Positions 1 through 9,188 of a DNA stretch of 59,767 bases are shown here, piece after piece. The notes below the pieces were generated by a model. It was not told the origin of the DNA, did not search any database, and saw only the letters and a list, made by a program, of their open reading frames with translations. How positions within the stretch are numbered: position 1 is the first letter of the stretch; each line of letters begins with the position of its first letter. A program made the translations under genes and the position numbers. Origin of the DNA: Pyramidobacter sp. C12-8 (lineage in GTDB: Bacteria; Synergistota; Synergistia; Synergistales; Dethiosulfovibrionaceae); assembly GCF_002007215.1 (NCBI RefSeq), contig NZ_MUHX01000016.1:1-59767 (forward strand), given 5' to 3'.

Positions 1-8
1 GAGAAAAA

Positions 9-40
9 GGGCGGAGTCTTATTCGCTCCGCCCTTCTTCT
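9..40 (+). terminator. Rho-independent terminator of an upstream gene
   Basis: An 8-bp perfect GC stem (9-16 with 26-33) is followed by a T-rich run. It presumably ends a plus-strand gene lying before the window. Confidence 0.75.
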
Positions 41-108
41 TTGTTCGTTTTTTATTTGTTTCTATTTATTTTCTATCAATTTGCCATTTATTCGAGGAGG
101 TTTTATCA

Positions 109-639
109 GTGAAACGTTTGATGCAGGCGGCAGTTTTATTTCTGACATTCGCTATGTCCGCGGCGGCGTCCGCCACGGAGATCGCCGTGGTGGACACGGA
201 AAAGCTCCTGGTCCAGTCCGAACCCGGCAAGCTGGGACGGGCCCATCTGGAGGCAGTGCAGAAAGTGCTCCAGAAAGGGTATAACGACCTGCGGGCGCTG
301 TACCGCGGCCAGGAGAACACGGCCGAGGCGCAGAACGCGATCGCGCAGGGACAGGCGGCGCTGGAACGGCAGATGGAAGTGGAACGCGCGGCGGTGACGT
401 CGGTGCTGCAGTCGGAACTGATGGCGTCCGTGGAAACGTGGCGGAAGAAGAATCCGAAGTTCCACGCGGTGATGGCGCGTCAGCTGCTGCTCGACGCGGC
501 GCCCAGGCTGGACGTCACCGACGCCGTGCTGAAGGAGATGAACAGGCGCAGGCCGAAGTTCGCCGCCCTTCCCACGGTGACGGTGAAGAAGCCGGAAGTC
601 CCCGCCAAGGCGGAACAGGCGTCTGCGGAAGCGAAGTAA
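109..639 (+). CDS. OmpH/Skp-like periplasmic protein
   Basis: The 176-residue product starts with a signal peptide (basic MKRLMQ, hydrophobic stretch, cleavage near ASATE). The mature part opens with EIAVVDTEKLLVQSEPG, matching the conserved N-terminus of the Skp/OmpH family of outer-membrane-protein chaperones (usually about 160-180 residues). A charged helical middle part follows, then a Lys/Ala/Pro-rich tail. The start is GTG 109, placed 8 nt after a strong GAGGAGG (94-100). The gene stands alone between two terminators, so it is probably monocistronic. The family implies a periplasmic chaperone and a diderm envelope. Substrate binding cannot be judged from sequence, and the tail is divergent. 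Confidence 0.72.
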   Translation: MKRLMQAAVLFLTFAMSAAASATEIAVVDTEKLLVQSEPGKLGRAHLEAVQKVLQKGYNDLRALYRGQENTAEAQNAIAQGQAALERQMEVERAAVTSVLQSELMASVETWRKKNPKFHAVMARQLLLDAAPRLDVTDAVLKEMNRRRPKFAALPTVTVKKPEVPAKAEQASAEAK

Positions 640-668
640 CGGCCGAAACAGGAAAAACGGAACGACAG

Positions 669-722
669 GATCCCCGAGCGGGGGAGGCGCAAAAAATGCG
701 TCCCCCGATCGGGGATCTTTTC
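669..722 (+). terminator. Strong Rho-independent terminator
   Basis: A very long stem (about 20 bp: 669-690 with 698-717, one mismatch) with an A-rich loop is followed by TTTT. It ends the OmpH-like gene and separates it from the convergent LysR gene. Confidence 0.85.
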
Positions 723-751
723 GTCAGGGCTGGCGGGCGGCCGAAGCGGGC

Positions 752-1636
752 TCATACGTGATACGGAAGCGTGCGCAGGAACGCGTCGAGATGCCGTTCG
801 AAGCGGGCGATCATCTTCGTCCGCCCGCTGCCGGGCGATTTGTGGAGGATGAGGAAGCATTCGCGGTCCGGGGGGTTTTCGGCAAAGGCGTGGATCTCGA
901 TTTCCTGAGTGTCTCGATAGGCCGCGACGACGGATTCCGGGCACATGGCCCATGTCCCCGGCGCCAGGTAATTCAGCAGCGCCGCCGGCGTGTCGACGTG
1001 GACGACGGGATGGGTCGACGGGTTCCACCAGTAATCGTGCCACTGCTGGATGGTTGGGCTCCAGGCGAGATAAATTTCGTCCTGCTTGCGAAGCTGCTGC
1101 GGATGAACGGCGTGTTCGTTCCAGGGGCTGCCGGGGCGGCAGATCATGGAGATGGGTTCGCGCAGGACGGAGCGGGTGACGATGTTGACGTAACGGGCGT
1201 CGCGAAAGACGAAGCCGACGTCGGCTTCTTTGTTGTCGACCAGGTCGTATATCTCCAGCGACTGCTGGGTGCGCAGGCGCGGAAAATAGCCGAGGCCCGG
1301 GAGCCGCTTCAAGAAAGGTCCCAGCACGAAGTTGATCAAACTGTCCGGACTGGCGATGACCAGCGACTGATCCGGTTCCGTGTCCTTTAAGCGGAGGATT
1401 TCCTGATAGCTGTTCTCCCACTTTTCCGCCAGTTCGAGAAAGCGCATGCCCTGTGCCGTGATTTCGACGCGGCGGATTCCCTTCTGCCGATCGATCAGTT
1501 TGATGCCCAGCTCCTGTTCGAGGCGCAAAAGTCTCTGGCTGATGGCGGACTGCGAGAGCAGCAGCGCCTGCGACGCCTGGGTGATGCTGCGGCTGCTGAT
1601 GATGGCGCGGAAAAGTTCGATATCGAAAGAGTCCAT
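752..1636 (-). CDS. LysR-family transcriptional regulator
   Basis: The 294-residue protein has a typical LTTR N-terminal winged helix-turn-helix (about residues 1-60, with SITQASQALLLSQSAISQRL as the recognition region) and a LysR substrate-binding domain after it. It is transcribed divergently from the aminotransferase that starts at 1777. By the usual LTTR arrangement it should control that aminotransferase, RraA and symporter operon in response to a small organic or amino acid. The effector is not predictable. The length is normal and the frame is intact. Confidence 0.9.
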   Translation of the reverse strand: MDSFDIELFRAIISSRSITQASQALLLSQSAISQRLLRLEQELGIKLIDRQKGIRRVEITAQGMRFLELAEKWENSYQEILRLKDTEPDQSLVIASPDSLINFVLGPFLKRLPGLGYFPRLRTQQSLEIYDLVDNKEADVGFVFRDARYVNIVTRSVLREPISMICRPGSPWNEHAVHPQQLRKQDEIYLAWSPTIQQWHDYWWNPSTHPVVHVDTPAALLNYLAPGTWAMCPESVVAAYRDTQEIEIHAFAENPPDRECFLILHKSPGSGRTKMIARFERHLDAFLRTLPYHV

Positions 1637-1776
1637 TCTCCTGTCTCCCCGGGGAATAAATAGTGATTTTATTGATATTAAACATTAAAATTATTCGTTG
1701 GACGTTGTAATTAGCCAATGATACCATAAAAAAATAAAAAGATACATGATAATAATATATGAAGGAGGCGTCGGAT

Positions 1777-2958
1777 ATGTCTTTGAATTTGAACCGGGAG
1801 ATCGCTGCGATCGTTCCGTCGGCTTCGATGGTGACCATGGCCAAAGCGAAAAGGCTGAAAGCCGTGGATGCGGAGATCGTGGATCTGGCCGGAGGCGAAC
1901 CGGATTTCGATACGCCGAAGAAGATCTGCGACGAACTGTTCCGTCAGATCAACGCCGGCTATACGCACTACACCGTGGGCAACGGCCTGCCGGAGCTGCG
2001 CGAGAAGATTGCGGCCAAGCTCCGTACCGAGAACGGCTGCGCCGGCTATGACGCCGACAGCGTGATCGTCACGCCGGGCGGCAAGTACGCCATTTACGCC
2101 GCTGTGCGTGCGCTGGTGAATCCCGGCGACGAGGTCATGTACCTGACGCCGGGCTGGGTGTCGTATCCGGCCATCGCGCAGGCGGCTGCGGCCGTTTCCG
2201 TGGCGGTCCCCCTCGACCCCGACGGGGGCTACCGCATCACCGAAGAGGCTCTGGAAGCGAAGGTGACGAGCAAAACGCGCCTGCTCATTGTCAATTATCC
2301 CAACAATCCCACCGGCCGGGTGCTGACGCGCCCCGAAGCGGAAATCCTGCGCGGCTTCATGCTCCGCCACCCCGACGTCGTGCTGCTGTCCGACGAGATG
2401 TACGAGAAGATCCTCTTCGACGGAAACGAGAACATCAGCCCGGCCTCCTGCGCCGACATTGCGCTGCGCGTCGTCACGGTCAACGGTTTTTCCAAATGCG
2501 TCGCCATGACGGGCTGGCGCATCGGCTACATGGCGGCTTCTCCCGGGATCGTCAAGGTGGCGGGAAAACTGTTCCAGCACACGATCTCCTGTACGAGCGG
2601 CTTCATCCAGAAAGCCGCGGCGATGGCCTTTAAATGCGGCGAGGAGATCGAAGCGATGCGCCGCACATATCAGGAGCGCCGCGACTTTTTTGTCGGCGGG
2701 CTGAACGCCGTTCCCGGCGTGCACTGCGAGATGCCTGAGGGGGCTTTTTATGCCTGGACGAAATTCGATCTGCCCGGCATGGATTCGAACCAGGGCGGCG
2801 AGTATATCCTGAACAACGCCAAGGTGGTGGGCGTGCCCGGCGTTTCTTATGGGGAAGAAAAGGGCTGCTGGATGCGTTTTTCCTTTGCGACCGACGACGC
2901 GCAGCTGCGCCGTGCCGTGGAGAACATCGCGAGAATGATGAAAGGGCTGAGAAAATAA
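1777..2958 (+). CDS. PLP-dependent class I aminotransferase (aspartate aminotransferase-like)
   Basis: This 393-residue fold-type I aminotransferase belongs to the AspC/PatA-like class. The N-terminus has LAGGEPDFDTP, the middle has YPNNPTG, and the PLP lysine sits in NGFSKCVAMTGWRIGY (K240). ATG 1777 is preferred over ATG 1759 because GAAGGAGG (1761-1768) lies 8 nt before it and would fall inside the longer reading frame. It should interconvert an amino acid and a 2-oxo acid in the cytosol; the substrate cannot be fixed from sequence. The next gene follows after 1 nt, and a DAACS symporter comes third, so the unit may import and transaminate an acidic amino acid or dicarboxylate. Confidence 0.9.
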   Translation: MSLNLNREIAAIVPSASMVTMAKAKRLKAVDAEIVDLAGGEPDFDTPKKICDELFRQINAGYTHYTVGNGLPELREKIAAKLRTENGCAGYDADSVIVTPGGKYAIYAAVRALVNPGDEVMYLTPGWVSYPAIAQAAAAVSVAVPLDPDGGYRITEEALEAKVTSKTRLLIVNYPNNPTGRVLTRPEAEILRGFMLRHPDVVLLSDEMYEKILFDGNENISPASCADIALRVVTVNGFSKCVAMTGWRIGYMAASPGIVKVAGKLFQHTISCTSGFIQKAAAMAFKCGEEIEAMRRTYQERRDFFVGGLNAVPGVHCEMPEGAFYAWTKFDLPGMDSNQGGEYILNNAKVVGVPGVSYGEEKGCWMRFSFATDDAQLRRAVENIARMMKGLRK

Positions 2959-2959
2959 C

Positions 2960-3634
2960 ATGAGCACGATTGGCTGTCGGATCCGTACCGATTTTCCCCG
3001 TCCGCCCCGTGAACTGGTGGAACTGTTTCGCGGCGTTCCTGTGGCGAACATCGACGACTGCATGAACCGCATGGCCGCCGTCGACGCGGCGATTCGTCCG
3101 CTGAACGCGGCGCCGCTGCTGGGCACGGCTTTTACGGTCAAGGTCGCCGAAGGCGACAACCTGATGTTCCACAAGGCCATGGACATGGCCCAGCCCGGCG
3201 ACGTGTTCATGATCGACGCCGGCGGATGCACGGAACGCTCGATTTTCGGCGAGCTGATGCTGACGTACTGCAAAGTCCGCGGCGTGGCCGGCGTGGTCGT
3301 GGACGGCGCGGTGCGCGACGCCGGCGCCATCGCCGGGATGGATCTGCCTGTTTACGCGCGCGGCGTCACGCCCAACGGGCCGTACAAGAACGGCCCCGGC
3401 GAGATCAACTATCCCATTTCCCTGGGCGGCGTGATCGTCACCCCCGGCGACATCGTGGTGGGCGACGCCGACAGCGTGCTGGTGATCCGCCCCGGCGAGG
3501 CCGAGGATCTTGCCAAAGCTGCCCGCGCGGTGGTCGAGAAGGAAGCGACGATCATGGCGGGCATTCTCAGGGGCGAATACCCGCGTCCCTGGGTGGACGC
3601 CAAGCTCGGGGAGCTGGGCTGCACGGTCGAATGA
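2960..3634 (+). CDS. RraA-like family protein (possible HMG/oxaloacetate aldolase-decarboxylase)
   Basis: The 224-residue protein matches the RraA/menG-like fold: VANIDDCMNRM near the N-terminus, LLGTAFTVKVAEGDN, and the signature VVVDGAVRDAGAI (about 113-125), whose Arg-Asp pair belongs to the metal and pyruvate site of 4-hydroxy-4-methyl-2-oxoglutarate aldolases. True RraA RNase E inhibitors share the fold but are shorter and usually lack catabolic neighbours. The position between an aminotransferase and a dicarboxylate carrier favours a catabolic aldolase or oxaloacetate decarboxylase role. It begins 1 nt after the aminotransferase stop and is surely co-transcribed. Confidence 0.8.
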   Translation: MSTIGCRIRTDFPRPPRELVELFRGVPVANIDDCMNRMAAVDAAIRPLNAAPLLGTAFTVKVAEGDNLMFHKAMDMAQPGDVFMIDAGGCTERSIFGELMLTYCKVRGVAGVVVDGAVRDAGAIAGMDLPVYARGVTPNGPYKNGPGEINYPISLGGVIVTPGDIVVGDADSVLVIRPGEAEDLAKAARAVVEKEATIMAGILRGEYPRPWVDAKLGELGCTVE

Positions 3635-3710
3635 CTCTTGGCCGTAAAAGAAATCGTCGCGTCCGGATGAACGAAACGGTTTTATCGCAGTTTGCAGAAG
3701 GAGGGGTATT

Positions 3711-4937
3711 ATGAACTTTTGGTCCAAGCTGTCCATGTCCCGTAAGATCGTCGTCATGATGTGCGTCGGTATCGCCGCCGGCATTTACTGGGGCCCTGCC
3801 GTGACGGTGATCAAGCCTGTCGGCGACCTGTTCCTGCGCCTGCTCAAGATGCTGATCGTGCCGCTGGTGTTCTTCACTCTGGTCGCCGGGGTGACCAGCA
3901 TGGAGAGCCCCGGGAGCCTGAAAAAGATCGGCGGTTTCATCGTCGCCTTTTACCTTTTGTCTTCTCTCGTTTTTGCCGCTATGGGCACCGGCGTGGCGCT
4001 TGCGCTCCGCCCCGGCAGGGGAGCCGAGGGCGTGCTCGGCTCCGTGGTCAAGGAAGTGACGGTCGGCAGGTATTCGGCGATCGACACGATCCTCAACTGG
4101 ATCCCCGAGAATCCCGTGGCTTCCATGGCCAACATGAACATGATCCAGGTGATTTTCTTCGCGCTGATCACGGGCGTGGCGCTGCTGCACCTGAAAGACA
4201 GGGTCCCCGCGGCGATCGCTTTTTTCCGCAACATGGCCGACGTGATGATCAAGATCACCGAGTTCGTCATGGGCTTCGCCCCCTACGGCATCGGCGCGCT
4301 GGTCGCCTGCGTGGCGGGCACGATCGGCGGCAAGATGATGACGGCGATCGCCAAGTTCTTCGTCGCCGATTACGCGGCGATCCTAGCGGGCATGTTCGTC
4401 GTGTATCCGCTGGCGCTGAAGATCTGGAACGTCCCCGCTCTGCGCTTCTTCAAGCACGTGGCTCCGGCCATGCTGGTGGCCGCCACGACGACTTCCAGCG
4501 CCGCGACGCTGCCGATGGAGATGAACATCGCCGAGGAAAAACTCGGCCTCGACGAGAGCGTTTACGGGTTCTCGCTGCCGCTGGGCAACACGATGAACAT
4601 GAACGGCATGGCCGCCGCTTTCGGCGTGATCGCCGTCTTCGCTTTCGACATCTTCGGCGTGGAGATCACGCCGCTCCGTCTCGTGCAGACCGTTCTGCTG
4701 GGGCTCATGCTGGCGGTCGGCGCCGCCGGCGTAAAGGGCGCGGGGATCGTTATGTCCGCCGTGTTCTTCGAGTCGCTGGGGCTGCCGCTTGGCCTCGTCC
4801 CCATCCTGGCGGCGATCTGGCCCGTGATCGACATTCCCCATACGACCGGCAACGTCACCGGCGACATGGTCGGCACGATGGCGGCCTGCGCCAGATTCGG
4901 CAAGGTGGACTGGAACGTTTTCAACGCCGACGCGTAG
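3711..4937 (+). CDS. Dicarboxylate/amino acid:cation symporter (DAACS, GltP/DctA family)
   Basis: This 408-residue polytopic membrane protein has the landmarks of the glutamate/dicarboxylate transporter family. It has a serine-rich hairpin (TTTSSAATLP, about 260-270), NTMNMNGMA in TM7 where family members carry the NMDGT-type cation site, and IDIPHTTGNVTGD in TM8, which contacts the substrate. The start has GAAGGAGG 8 nt upstream. It is the last gene of the LysR-flanked unit and ends before a bidirectional terminator. Likely substrates are glutamate, aspartate or C4-dicarboxylates with Na+ or H+. The DAACS assignment is firm; the substrate is inferred. Confidence 0.9.
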   Translation: MNFWSKLSMSRKIVVMMCVGIAAGIYWGPAVTVIKPVGDLFLRLLKMLIVPLVFFTLVAGVTSMESPGSLKKIGGFIVAFYLLSSLVFAAMGTGVALALRPGRGAEGVLGSVVKEVTVGRYSAIDTILNWIPENPVASMANMNMIQVIFFALITGVALLHLKDRVPAAIAFFRNMADVMIKITEFVMGFAPYGIGALVACVAGTIGGKMMTAIAKFFVADYAAILAGMFVVYPLALKIWNVPALRFFKHVAPAMLVAATTTSSAATLPMEMNIAEEKLGLDESVYGFSLPLGNTMNMNGMAAAFGVIAVFAFDIFGVEITPLRLVQTVLLGLMLAVGAAGVKGAGIVMSAVFFESLGLPLGLVPILAAIWPVIDIPHTTGNVTGDMVGTMAACARFGKVDWNVFNADA

Positions 4938-4984
4938 AAAACGCCCGGCCGCGCCTTTAGATCTTCGAAAATTCTCTCCGAATG

Positions 4985-5043
4985 AAAAAAGTTCCCCGCC
5001 GGACAGGGCGCGAAGGCGCCGCCGTCCGGCGGGGAACTTTTTT
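4985..5043. terminator. Bidirectional terminator between convergent genes
   Basis: A perfect 14-bp stem (4991-5004 with 5024-5037) is flanked by A6 on the left and T6 on the right, so it can work on both strands. It separates the symporter from the LysR gene on the opposite strand. Confidence 0.9.
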
Positions 5044-6059
5044 CATTCCTGTGGAAGAGCCGTCTTTTCGGCTTTCGTTCCCGGCTCGCCGGCGCGCAGC
5101 CACTGTTCGAGAGCGGCGTCTTCGCTTTTCATGGTCTCGACGAGCATCTGCCCGAGAGCGCTGATGAACTTGGCGGGGCGGGCGCTGCGCGGCGTGACCA
5201 GCTCGACGGCGAGCCGGTTTTTGTCCCGGAGCGGGAAGACGCGCAGGCGTTCTCCCGGTTTTTCGCGGCGTTTTTGTCCCTTCAGGCGGTGCAGCTGGCC
5301 CCGGGAGCAGATGGTCGCGCAGCCGCACTGCCGGCAGAGGTCGAGCATGATGTCGAAGTTGCTCACCTCGACGTGCAGATTCGGCTTGAGGCCGCTTTTC
5401 TGCCAGAGCTCGCGCACGAGCAGCGTCGTCGTGCTCATGTCGTTGCCCTGAACGAAGGGGACGTCGGCGAACGGCGTCAGGTCGGCGCCGCTGCGGCGGA
5501 GTTTTGCCGCGGCGGACTCGTCGCAGTCGGGGAACGCGCGGCTCAGCTGCGGTTCGGGAACGACGAGGTAGAGCGGCTCTGCGGCGATCGGCACGAACCG
5601 GAACAGCGGGCTGTGTTCGGCGCCGACGCCGACGAACAGGTCGAGCGTGCCCTCGACCGTCATCTTCTGCAGGTCGCGGGTGTCGCGAAGCGCGATCTTC
5701 ACGTCGACGCGGGGAAAACGGCGCTGGAATTCGGGCATGATCCGGGGGATGAAGATGCGACCGCGCGTGAGGGGGATGCCGAGGCGGACGGTGCCGCGCA
5801 TGCCCGCGCTGACGTCTTCCATCTCGAGCGCCATGTTCTCTTCCAGCTGGGCGATTCGGCTCAGATAATCCCGGAGCGTCCGGCCTTCGCGCGTCAGTTC
5901 GAGCCGGGGACGGCGGTGGAAAAGTTTCACGCCGTACCGCTCTTCGAGCCGGCGGATGTGGTCGCTCAGGCACTGCGGCGTGACGAAGGCCCTTTTGGCG
6001 GCGCGGGAAAAACTCAGCTCCTGGGCCGCCAGCAAAAACATTTCCTGTCCTGTGGTCAT
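5043..6059 (-). CDS. LysR-family transcriptional regulator
   Basis: The 338-residue protein has the LTTR winged helix at residues 1-60 (LSFSRAAKRAFVTPQCLSDHIRRLEE) and a substrate-binding domain to about residue 290. It carries a polar C-terminal extension of about 30 residues that most LTTRs lack. It is divergent from the IlvD/Edd dehydratase, which is the obvious candidate target. It resembles the LysR at 16562 in its helix-turn-helix (AAxRxFxxxQCLSxxxxxLE), so the two may be paralogs. Confidence 0.9.
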   Translation of the reverse strand: MTTGQEMFLLAAQELSFSRAAKRAFVTPQCLSDHIRRLEERYGVKLFHRRPRLELTREGRTLRDYLSRIAQLEENMALEMEDVSAGMRGTVRLGIPLTRGRIFIPRIMPEFQRRFPRVDVKIALRDTRDLQKMTVEGTLDLFVGVGAEHSPLFRFVPIAAEPLYLVVPEPQLSRAFPDCDESAAAKLRRSGADLTPFADVPFVQGNDMSTTTLLVRELWQKSGLKPNLHVEVSNFDIMLDLCRQCGCATICSRGQLHRLKGQKRREKPGERLRVFPLRDKNRLAVELVTPRSARPAKFISALGQMLVETMKSEDAALEQWLRAGEPGTKAEKTALPQE

Positions 6060-6081
6060 GACCGTTCTTCCTTTCCCGCGA

Positions 6082-6099
6082 ATGTTCCACGTGGAACAT
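6082..6099. other. parS-like ParB (Spo0J) binding site
   Basis: The 18-bp perfect palindrome ATGTTCCACGTGGAACAT contains the 16-mer TGTTCCACGTGGAACA, which fits the bacterial chromosomal parS consensus (TGTTnCACGTGnAACA) exactly. It lies in the divergent promoter region just before the LysR start. Chromosomal parS sites cluster around the replication origin. A regulatory palindrome for the adjacent LysR is the alternative, but the exact consensus match and a near copy at 45055 favour parS. Confidence 0.75.
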
Positions 6100-6307
6100 C
6101 CGCTCTCGGTTAACGTGCGGCGGAGCTCTGTCCGGCACGCTCCGCGCGTTTTTTACGATGCTACCAGAACGGTCGAACGATGGCAAGTTTTTACTTGTAA
6201 TAAACGGTGTTAAATATTGTTTTTCTTTTAAGACGGATCATTTTATAATCGAAACAAACGATGCGAACGCCTTCGCTCGTTTGCGAAACAAAAAGGGGGG
6301 AGCGCAG

Positions 6308-7966
6308 ATGGGGCAATGGAAAGGACGCGACGCGGACGATCCTCAGGAAGCCTATTGGGCGGGGCTGATGAATTCCTGCGGCTATCGCGTCAAGGATCTG
6401 CACAAGCCGGTGATCGGCATCGTCAATTCGTACGCTGACGTCAACCCGGGGCATCGGCCGCTGAAAGATCTGGCGAATTTCGTCAAAGAGGGCATCTGGG
6501 CCGCGGGCGGCGTCCCCGCCGAGTTCAACGTGCCGGCGCCCTGCGACGGCATGGCCCAGGGCGATGGCATGCACTACATCCTGCCGCAGCGCGATCTGAT
6601 CGCCGGCAGCGCCGAAGCGATGGTGAACGCGCACGGCTTCGACGGCCTCGTGTTCATGTGCAGCTGCGACAAGATCGTCCCCGGCATGCTCATGGCCGCC
6701 GCCTCGCTGAACAAGCCGACGCTGTTTTTGACCTGCGGCAGCATGATGCCGTGGGAGACGCAGGAACGCACCTTCGTCACTCCCGACCTGAAAGAGTCCA
6801 TCGGCGAACGCGCCGTCGGGGCGATCAGCGAGGAGACCTTCAGCGAATACCGCGAGAAGATCTGCCATTCCTGCGGCACGTGCAGCATGTACGGCACGGC
6901 CAACACCATGGGCGTCTTCGCCGAAGCGATCGGCGTCTGCCCGATCGACAGCACCACGATGCTGTTCTGCTCGTCGGGCAAGTACAAACAGGCCCGCGAC
7001 GTGGGGGAGCGCATCGTCGAACTGACCCGGGAGGGCGTGCGCTTCCGCGACGTCGTCGGCGAAGGCAGCCTGAAAAACGGCCTGCGCCACATCGCCGCCA
7101 CCGGTGGTTCCACGAACGCCCAGCTGCACGTCTGCGCGCTGGCCAAAGTGATGGGCATCAAGCTGGACATCGGCGACTTCGACGCGATTCAGAGAGACGT
7201 GCCCTGCATCGCCAAGTTCAAGCCCTCGTCGAAGTACAACATCTACGACTACTACAAAGCCGGCGGCGTCGGCGCCACGCTCAAGGCCATCGAACGCCAC
7301 CTCGACCGCGCGGCGAAAATGGCCATGGGCGGCACCATGGGCGATCTGCTCGACCGTTTCAGCCGCGCGGTCGATCCCGCGGTCATCCACAGCGAAAGCG
7401 CCCCGCTTTATCCCGACGGCTGTTTCGCCGTGCTTTACGGCAACATCGCCCCCGGCGGCTGCATCGTCAAGAAGAGCGGCGTCGATCCGGAGATGTTTCA
7501 TCACCGCGGCCCCGCCGTGTGCTTCGAGTCCGAGGAAGAACTGCGCCGCTGCATGATCGACAGGAGCGTCAAGCCCGGCTGCGTGCTGGTGATCAAGTAC
7601 GAAGGCCCCAAAGGCGGCCCCGGCATGCGCGAAATGTCCATTCCCGCCGCCATGCTCGTCGGCATGGGACTGCACAAGAGCTGCGCGATGATTACCGACG
7701 GGCGCTATTCCGGCGCCACCCGCGGCCCCTGCATCGGCCATGTCACGCCCGAAGCCTGGGACGGCGGCCCCATCGCCGCGGTCCAGGACGGCGACATGAT
7801 CGAAATCGACATCGACCGGCGCAGCATCCATCTCGAAGTCAGCGACGAAGAGATCGCCCGCCGCCTTGAAAACGTCACAAAGCCCGACCATCCCGCCAAA
7901 GGCGTGCTGGCCGCTTACCGCAAAATGGTGAACGGCACCGATTCCGGCTGCACGTGGCTGTACTGA
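6308..7966 (+). CDS. IlvD/Edd-family dehydratase (dihydroxy-acid or sugar-acid dehydratase)
   Basis: The 552-residue Fe-S hydro-lyase belongs to the IlvD/Edd family. Cluster cysteines lie in [19 protein letters not shown] and [16 protein letters not shown], and the C-terminal region has [22 protein letters not shown] with the catalytic serine. ATG 6308 is chosen because a purine-rich GGGGGGAG precedes it and the family N-terminus begins there; the open frame runs 50 codons further upstream with unrelated sequence. No ilvBCE genes are nearby. The gene is divergent from a LysR regulator, so a catabolic dehydratase acting on a 2,3-dihydroxy or sugar acid is as likely as the valine/isoleucine pathway enzyme. 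Confidence 0.88.
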   Translation: MGQWKGRDADDPQEAYWAGLMNSCGYRVKDLHKPVIGIVNSYADVNPGHRPLKDLANFVKEGIWAAGGVPAEFNVPAPCDGMAQGDGMHYILPQRDLIAGSAEAMVNAHGFDGLVFMCSCDKIVPGMLMAAASLNKPTLFLTCGSMMPWETQERTFVTPDLKESIGERAVGAISEETFSEYREKICHSCGTCSMYGTANTMGVFAEAIGVCPIDSTTMLFCSSGKYKQARDVGERIVELTREGVRFRDVVGEGSLKNGLRHIAATGGSTNAQLHVCALAKVMGIKLDIGDFDAIQRDVPCIAKFKPSSKYNIYDYYKAGGVGATLKAIERHLDRAAKMAMGGTMGDLLDRFSRAVDPAVIHSESAPLYPDGCFAVLYGNIAPGGCIVKKSGVDPEMFHHRGPAVCFESEEELRRCMIDRSVKPGCVLVIKYEGPKGGPGMREMSIPAAMLVGMGLHKSCAMITDGRYSGATRGPCIGHVTPEAWDGGPIAAVQDGDMIEIDIDRRSIHLEVSDEEIARRLENVTKPDHPAKGVLAAYRKMVNGTDSGCTWLY

Positions 7967-7983
7967 GGTCAAGGGTTCGCTTC

Positions 7984-8032
7984 AAAAAAATTCCCCTGAA
8001 ATCGGATGAATCCGTTTTCAGGGGAATTTTTA
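7984..8032. terminator. Terminator between convergent genes
   Basis: The sequence AAAAAATTCCCCTGAAA pairs with TTTCAGGGGAATTTTT across a short loop. A and T tracts on both sides allow bidirectional termination of the dehydratase and the aminotransferase. Confidence 0.85.
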
Positions 8033-8047
8033 TGGAGCTGTCCTATT

Positions 8048-9175
8048 CTATTCCAGCGTCTTCATGAACTGGCTGATGCCGTCCAGGCCGGCCTTGAGGT
8101 ACTCGGCGGTGTTGCCGGCGTAGCCGAGGCGGAAGCAGCCGGGCATTTCGAAGCAGTCGCCGGGGGACACGAACACTCCGGTCCGGTCGAAGAGTTTCTG
8201 GCAGAAGTCGTACGAGTTCATGTCGAAATCGTAGTAGAGCAGCGTGATCGAGCCGCCCTGCGGCTTCACCCAGGAGATGTGCGGCTCGCTTTGCACCCAG
8301 CCCTCGACGACCTGCAGATTGTCGCGGATCACGCGCTGTCCGCGCTCGATCAGAGTGCCGGCGTGTTTCAGCGCCAGCGCGGCGATGGTGTCGTCGAGGT
8401 TGCCACAGCTGACGAGGTTGTAGTCGCGGTGCGACAGGCAGGAGGCGACGAAATCGCGGTCGCGGCAGGCGATCCAGCCCATGCGCAGCCCCGGCATGGA
8501 GAACACTTTCGAGGTGCTGCTGGTGGAGATGCCTTTTTCGTACAGATCGGCCACCGAATCGATCCATTCGCCGTTCTGCGTCAGGTGCCGGTAGGATTCG
8601 TCGCAGAGTAGCCAGGCCCCCGCGGCGCGGGCGATGCCGACGACGCGGCGCAGCGCCTCGTTGGAGATGACGGAGCCGCAGGGATTGTTGGGGTTGATGA
8701 TGCAGATCATCTTCGTCCCGGGGGCGGCCAGACGTTCCAGTTCGTCGAGATCGGGCTGGAAGCCGTCTTCCTTGCGGAGCTTGAGCCACTTCACGTCGGC
8801 GCCATAGCCTTCGGGGATCGAATAGAGCTGCTGATAGGTCGGTACGATGCTGACCACGCGGTCGCCTGGTTCGATGAGCGTGTAGAAGACGTGGTGGTTC
8901 GCGCCCGCGGCGCCGTGCGTGGGGACCACGTCCGCGGGCTTCAGCGTGCGGTACAGGCCGCAGACGCCCTGCAGCAGTCCCGGCGAACCGCCGATGTGGC
9001 CGTAGGACAGACGGCGCGAGCAGAGCTCCCCGAGAAACGCTTCCCGATCGGTTCCCGTCAGTTCCAACAGGCCGTCCAGCGTCAGGTTGACCACGCCGGT
9101 GCTGGAGATGTTGTATTTGGCGGTCTGTTCGTGAGCGTTGATCCACTCTTCGACTTTAAACGGCTTGATGTACAT
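8048..9175 (-). CDS. PLP-dependent aminotransferase (class I/II)
   Basis: The 375-residue fold-type I enzyme has THGAAGANHHVFYTLIEPGD at the cofactor phosphate region, INPNNPCGS, CDESYRHL with the pyridine-binding Asp, and the Schiff-base lysine in TSSTSKVFSMPGLRMGW (K223). Its overall pattern recalls the subgroup that includes capreomycidine synthase-like enzymes, but its reaction cannot be named. It is the last gene of a minus-strand operon after NhaC and a PHP phosphatase, starting 13 nt after the latter. The pairing with a HisJ-like phosphatase resembles histidinol-phosphate metabolism, although no other his genes are present. Confidence 0.85.
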   Translation of the reverse strand: MYIKPFKVEEWINAHEQTAKYNISSTGVVNLTLDGLLELTGTDREAFLGELCSRRLSYGHIGGSPGLLQGVCGLYRTLKPADVVPTHGAAGANHHVFYTLIEPGDRVVSIVPTYQQLYSIPEGYGADVKWLKLRKEDGFQPDLDELERLAAPGTKMICIINPNNPCGSVISNEALRRVVGIARAAGAWLLCDESYRHLTQNGEWIDSVADLYEKGISTSSTSKVFSMPGLRMGWIACRDRDFVASCLSHRDYNLVSCGNLDDTIAALALKHAGTLIERGQRVIRDNLQVVEGWVQSEPHISWVKPQGGSITLLYYDFDMNSYDFCQKLFDRTGVFVSPGDCFEMPGCFRLGYAGNTAEYLKAGLDGISQFMKTLE

Positions 9176-9188
9176 GGAAATCCCTCCG

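Noticed and set aside
1691-1722. LysR box between the first LysR and the aminotransferase
   Set aside because: A TTGG/CCAA imperfect repeat is present, but symmetry and spacing are too loose for a confident site.
480-1844. 454-residue minus-strand frame over the LysR gene
   Set aside because: It is Arg/Pro-rich out-of-frame sequence covering a clear LysR gene in another frame; no family pattern is visible.
6191-7972. 593-residue frame antisense to the IlvD/Edd dehydratase
   Set aside because: It mirrors the codon pattern of the real gene and has low-complexity Ala/Asp/Gly/His content.
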